This document shows, piece by piece, positions 62,017 to 64,000 of a stretch of 64,000 nt of DNA. Origin of the DNA: Vibrio porteresiae DSM 19223 (GTDB lineage: Bacteria; Pseudomonadota; Gammaproteobacteria; Enterobacterales; Vibrionaceae); assembly GCF_024347055.1 (NCBI RefSeq), contig NZ_AP024896.1:1116001-1180000 (forward strand). The letters are read 5' to 3'. The notes beneath the pieces were generated by a model that saw only the letters and a program-made list of their open reading frames with translations, ran no database searches and had not been told where the DNA came from. The translations under genes and the position numbers were made by a program. Within the stretch, counting starts at the first letter, position 1. Every line of letters begins with the position of its first letter.

Positions 62017-62049
62017 GTTTCTGGATACTTACCCCAGTCAGCTTCGCAT

Positions 62050-62961
62050 CTAAGCGGCTTTCTGCTCTGTGACTACTGTCTGCGGTTTATCACGAGTCAC
62101 CCACCAGCAGATGAGCGAACCTAAACTGACCATTGCCACACCTTGCCAGAATGACCAACTGAGCAAAATACCCAAGATCACCGAGGAAAAAAGCGTCGCA
62201 AACACTGGAGTAAAATAGGACAAGGTAGCGAGTAGCATCATGTTGCCGCGCAAAATGGCCAGATTCCACAAACCATAGCCCCCGGCCATCACCAATCCCG
62301 AACAGATCAGATACCCAACACTTGATAGTGAAAACTTAAGCGCAGGTTCATCGCTCAATCCATACTGCACCCATAAGGTAATGGCTGTCATAATAAAAAA
62401 CAGCGTAATACCGTTCTCACCATTGGACCATCGCTGAGTCAAAGTACAATAAAGCGCCCAGATGATCGCACCACAAAACGCTAATGCGTAAGTGAGAGGA
62501 TTACTCGCCACATGCATAGAGAGCACACTGAGCGACCACGACTCACCATTGAATAAACACCAAACCACACCAGAAAATGCCAGTAATACGCCGACAAAAA
62601 GCAATAAACTGGTTCTTTTACCTTGGACCACAACGGTCAGTAATACGGTCAATGCTGGCCAGAGATAATTCACTACCGCCATTTCCATGGCCTGATGGCG
62701 AGAATGAGAGAAACCAACCGCTAAAGAGATACAAATCTCATAGGCAGCAAAGAGCACTCCACCAACCAATAAATAGCGCCATGATTGACTACCAAGACGT
62801 GGCAACCCGATGACTAACCAAAGAAACAGGGCGCTAACAGAATAGATCATTGCGGAACCGCCAATCGGCGACAAAAGTTCAGTGACACTACGGGTAAGTC
62901 CAACGGAGCACGCCCAAAGCATAATGGCGGCGATGCCAAACCAAGTATATTTATGTTGCAA
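62050..62961 (-). CDS. yddG: Aromatic amino-acid exporter YddG (DMT family)
   Basis: A 303-residue inner-membrane protein with ten helices and two EamA-type halves, closely following E. coli YddG: AAIMLWACSVGLTRSVTELL, YEICISLAVGFSHSRHQAME, NYLWPALTVL and SYFTPVFATLFSSV. It exports aromatic amino acids and some other metabolites. Translation begins at TTG (62961), with AGGG about seven bases upstream; the next ATG (Met14) would cut into the first helix. Monocistronic. Confidence 0.93.
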   Translation of the reverse strand: MQHKYTWFGIAAIMLWACSVGLTRSVTELLSPIGGSAMIYSVSALFLWLVIGLPRLGSQSWRYLLVGGVLFAAYEICISLAVGFSHSRHQAMEMAVVNYLWPALTVLLTVVVQGKRTSLLLFVGVLLAFSGVVWCLFNGESWSLSVLSMHVASNPLTYALAFCGAIIWALYCTLTQRWSNGENGITLFFIMTAITLWVQYGLSDEPALKFSLSSVGYLICSGLVMAGGYGLWNLAILRGNMMLLATLSYFTPVFATLFSSVILGILLSWSFWQGVAMVSLGSLICWWVTRDKPQTVVTEQKAA

Positions 62962-63036
62962 ATCAGTGCCCTACTTTTAGATCATCGGAAAGGGTCCCTA
63001 CTCTAAACCAATTCTCAATAAGAAAGAAGTCACCGC

Positions 63037-63594
63037 TTATTTAAGTTCACGCAATGATTTTATAAAGCGCGCTGGCGTACCGGCATATAAACAATCACTT
63101 GGTACATCACCAGTCACAACAGAATTGGCGGCAATCACAGACCGAGCCCCAATGGTTACACCTTGAGTAATCACCACACTGCCACCAATCCAAACATCAT
63201 CTTCAATCGTAATCGGCTGACACACCACTTCCCAATGTTTTCGTTGACGATAATCCAATGAGTGAGTCGGTGTATAAAACTGACAGTTAGGCCCAACAAG
63301 GACATGATCACCAATAGTGATCGGTGCGCCATCGAGCATGGTGACGTTCATATTGAGGAACGTGTGATCACCAATCGAGATCGTTTGACCAAACTCGCAA
63401 TAGAAAGGCGGTTGCACCATACTCCCCTCGCCGATGTGACGAAACAAACGTTGCTGCAATGCGTACCGCTGTTCGGTATTGATCGATTGGTTAATCTCCA
63501 ACTTCAACGCTGCGGTATCCGTGCGCAGTTTTTCAATCTCCAAAGATGAACCATCAAACTCTTCGCCACGCAACATTTTTTCCAATTCGCTCAT
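63037..63594 (-). CDS. Maltose/galactoside O-acetyltransferase-like hexapeptide protein
   Basis: A 185-residue left-handed beta-helix acetyltransferase (MAA/LacA type). N-terminal MSELEKMLRGEEFDGSS matches the Mac/maltose O-acetyltransferase start; hexapeptide repeats run from about 70 to 175 (ITIGDHVLVGPNCQFYTPTH, DDVWIGGSVVITQGVTIGAR). The catalytic His is in TPTHSLD. It acetylates a sugar or related acceptor using acetyl-CoA. Start at 63594; the AGGT site is modest and the longer frame to 63630 is not supported. Confidence 0.9.
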   Translation of the reverse strand: MSELEKMLRGEEFDGSSLEIEKLRTDTAALKLEINQSINTEQRYALQQRLFRHIGEGSMVQPPFYCEFGQTISIGDHTFLNMNVTMLDGAPITIGDHVLVGPNCQFYTPTHSLDYRQRKHWEVVCQPITIEDDVWIGGSVVITQGVTIGARSVIAANSVVTGDVPSDCLYAGTPARFIKSLRELK

Positions 63595-63783
63595 TACATC
63601 ACCTACTCTCTCATATCTATCGAGTAGCAAGGCTAATGAGTTTTTAGTCAGGAAAAAGTGGGCTGATTCACGCTTATTCGCATCGCGATCCTAGAACTGG
63701 AAGCAATCACTCAACTGAACTTAGCAAGACGAAAACACCATCAATAAAAGCAATTGAATGCATATGAATTAAGAATAGTAGCC

Positions 63784-63818
63784 ATAAAAAAACCGAGCTA
63801 ACAAGCTCGGTTTTTTTA
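63784..63818. terminator. Terminator of the OsmC-family gene
   Basis: Perfect 9-bp stem AACCGAGCT / AGCTCGGTT with loop AACA, seven A on the left and T-run on the right. On the minus strand it ends the OsmC-family gene; it may also act from the plus side. Confidence 0.88.
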
Positions 63819-63835
63819 TTTATATGTGCATGCTA

Positions 63836-64000
63836 TTAAGCGAGGATTTCCCAGCTGTGGGTCATCTCAACACCTTTGCCCAGCATTAAGCACACTGAAC
63901 AATATTTTTCTAGAGAGTCTGCGGTAACTTTCGCGACAACGTCTTTATCAAGATTGTCACCAGCCACTTCAAAGTGAATGTTGATTTTAGTAAACAGACG
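63836..64000 (-). CDS. OsmC-family protein (3' part)
   Basis: The last 54 codons of a gene that enters from the right edge. The translation RLFTKINIHFEVAGDNLDKD, VVAKVTADSLEKYCSVCLML, GKGVEMTHSWEIL has the end of an OsmC/Ohr-like domain, with the second redox Cys in KYCSVCLML. It closely resembles the YhfA branch, whose function is unclear but is related to peroxide defence. The start lies outside the window. Confidence 0.85.
   Translation of the reverse strand, partial: RLFTKINIHFEVAGDNLDKDVVAKVTADSLEKYCSVCLMLGKGVEMTHSWEILA

Overview
The window looks like a Vibrio (gamma-proteobacterium), most probably the smaller chromosome. It carries an F-type ATP synthase operon of the kind found as a second copy in several vibrios, the ectABC-ask ectoine operon beside phhB/phhA and acetoacetyl-CoA synthetase (an arrangement I recall from chromosome 2 of V. 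cholerae), speA-speB, a Qrr quorum-sensing small RNA and a delta-VPH 'thermostable hemolysin' gene. This is inferred from gene content; no rRNA or tRNA gene was seen.

Layout. 1-2.2 kb: 3' end of a nitrate/nitrite-sensing chemoreceptor and an IS200-type element whose transposase has a nonsense mutation. 2.2-9.1 kb: atpIBEFHAGDC on the minus strand, followed by an upstream region with a duplicated 25-bp motif and an orphan plus-strand terminator that may end an unknown sRNA. 9.6-11.5 kb: periplasmic alpha-carbonic anhydrase, a hypothetical gene and a small HTH regulator. 11.7-16.4 kb: amino-acid ABC transporter, a Cys/Met-metabolism PLP enzyme and a divergent Lrp-type regulator. 16.5-16.8 kb: a G/C-run hairpin and a 49-bp tandem repeat array. 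16.9-20.8 kb: speB, speA and a membrane TPR protein. 21.5-25.4 kb: proVWX and a MarR-type (CosR/EctR-like) regulator. 25.7-27.6 kb: mgtE and a small gene followed by a 9-bp repeat array. 27.8-35.9 kb: a REC-REC-kinase protein, a divergent 1622-residue hybrid kinase and a diguanylate cyclase. 36.2-41.9 kb: a peptide-uptake and processing operon (DUF1177, AroM, OPT transporter, peptidase E, Asp/Glu-type racemase) with a divergent LysR regulator. 42-43.5 kb: SH3 and membrane hypothetical proteins. 43.6-47.4 kb: ectABC-ask. 47.6-47.9 kb: a qrr gene with sigma-54 promoter and LuxO-type sites, divergent from ectA. 48-52.3 kb: phhB, a frameshifted phhA, acetoacetyl-CoA synthetase and LysR. 52.6-58.9 kb: a seven-gene operon encoding a T_hemolysin/GNAT-like protein, AMP-dependent acyl ligase, haem-oxygenase-like (diiron oxidase-type) protein, SDR, TPR protein and an OmpR-type two-component system. 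59.2-64 kb: methyltransferase, LysR, cation diffusion facilitator, YddG exporter, hexapeptide acetyltransferase and a partial OsmC-family gene.

How the parts work together. Osmoprotection is a theme: ectoine synthesis, glycine-betaine uptake and a CosR/EctR-type repressor candidate, with a quorum-sensing RNA beside ectA. Aromatic amino-acid breakdown (phhA/phhB feeding tyrosine catabolism, whose acetoacetate would be activated by acetoacetyl-CoA synthetase) is probably impaired, because a 10-bp tandem duplication frameshifts phhA. The best candidates for an undescribed system are the acyl ligase/diiron-oxidase-like/SDR/T_hemolysin operon with its own two-component system, which looks like a small-molecule pathway, and the DUF1177-AroM-OPT-PepE-racemase operon, which looks like uptake and use of an unusual aspartyl peptide. 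Both functions are inferences.
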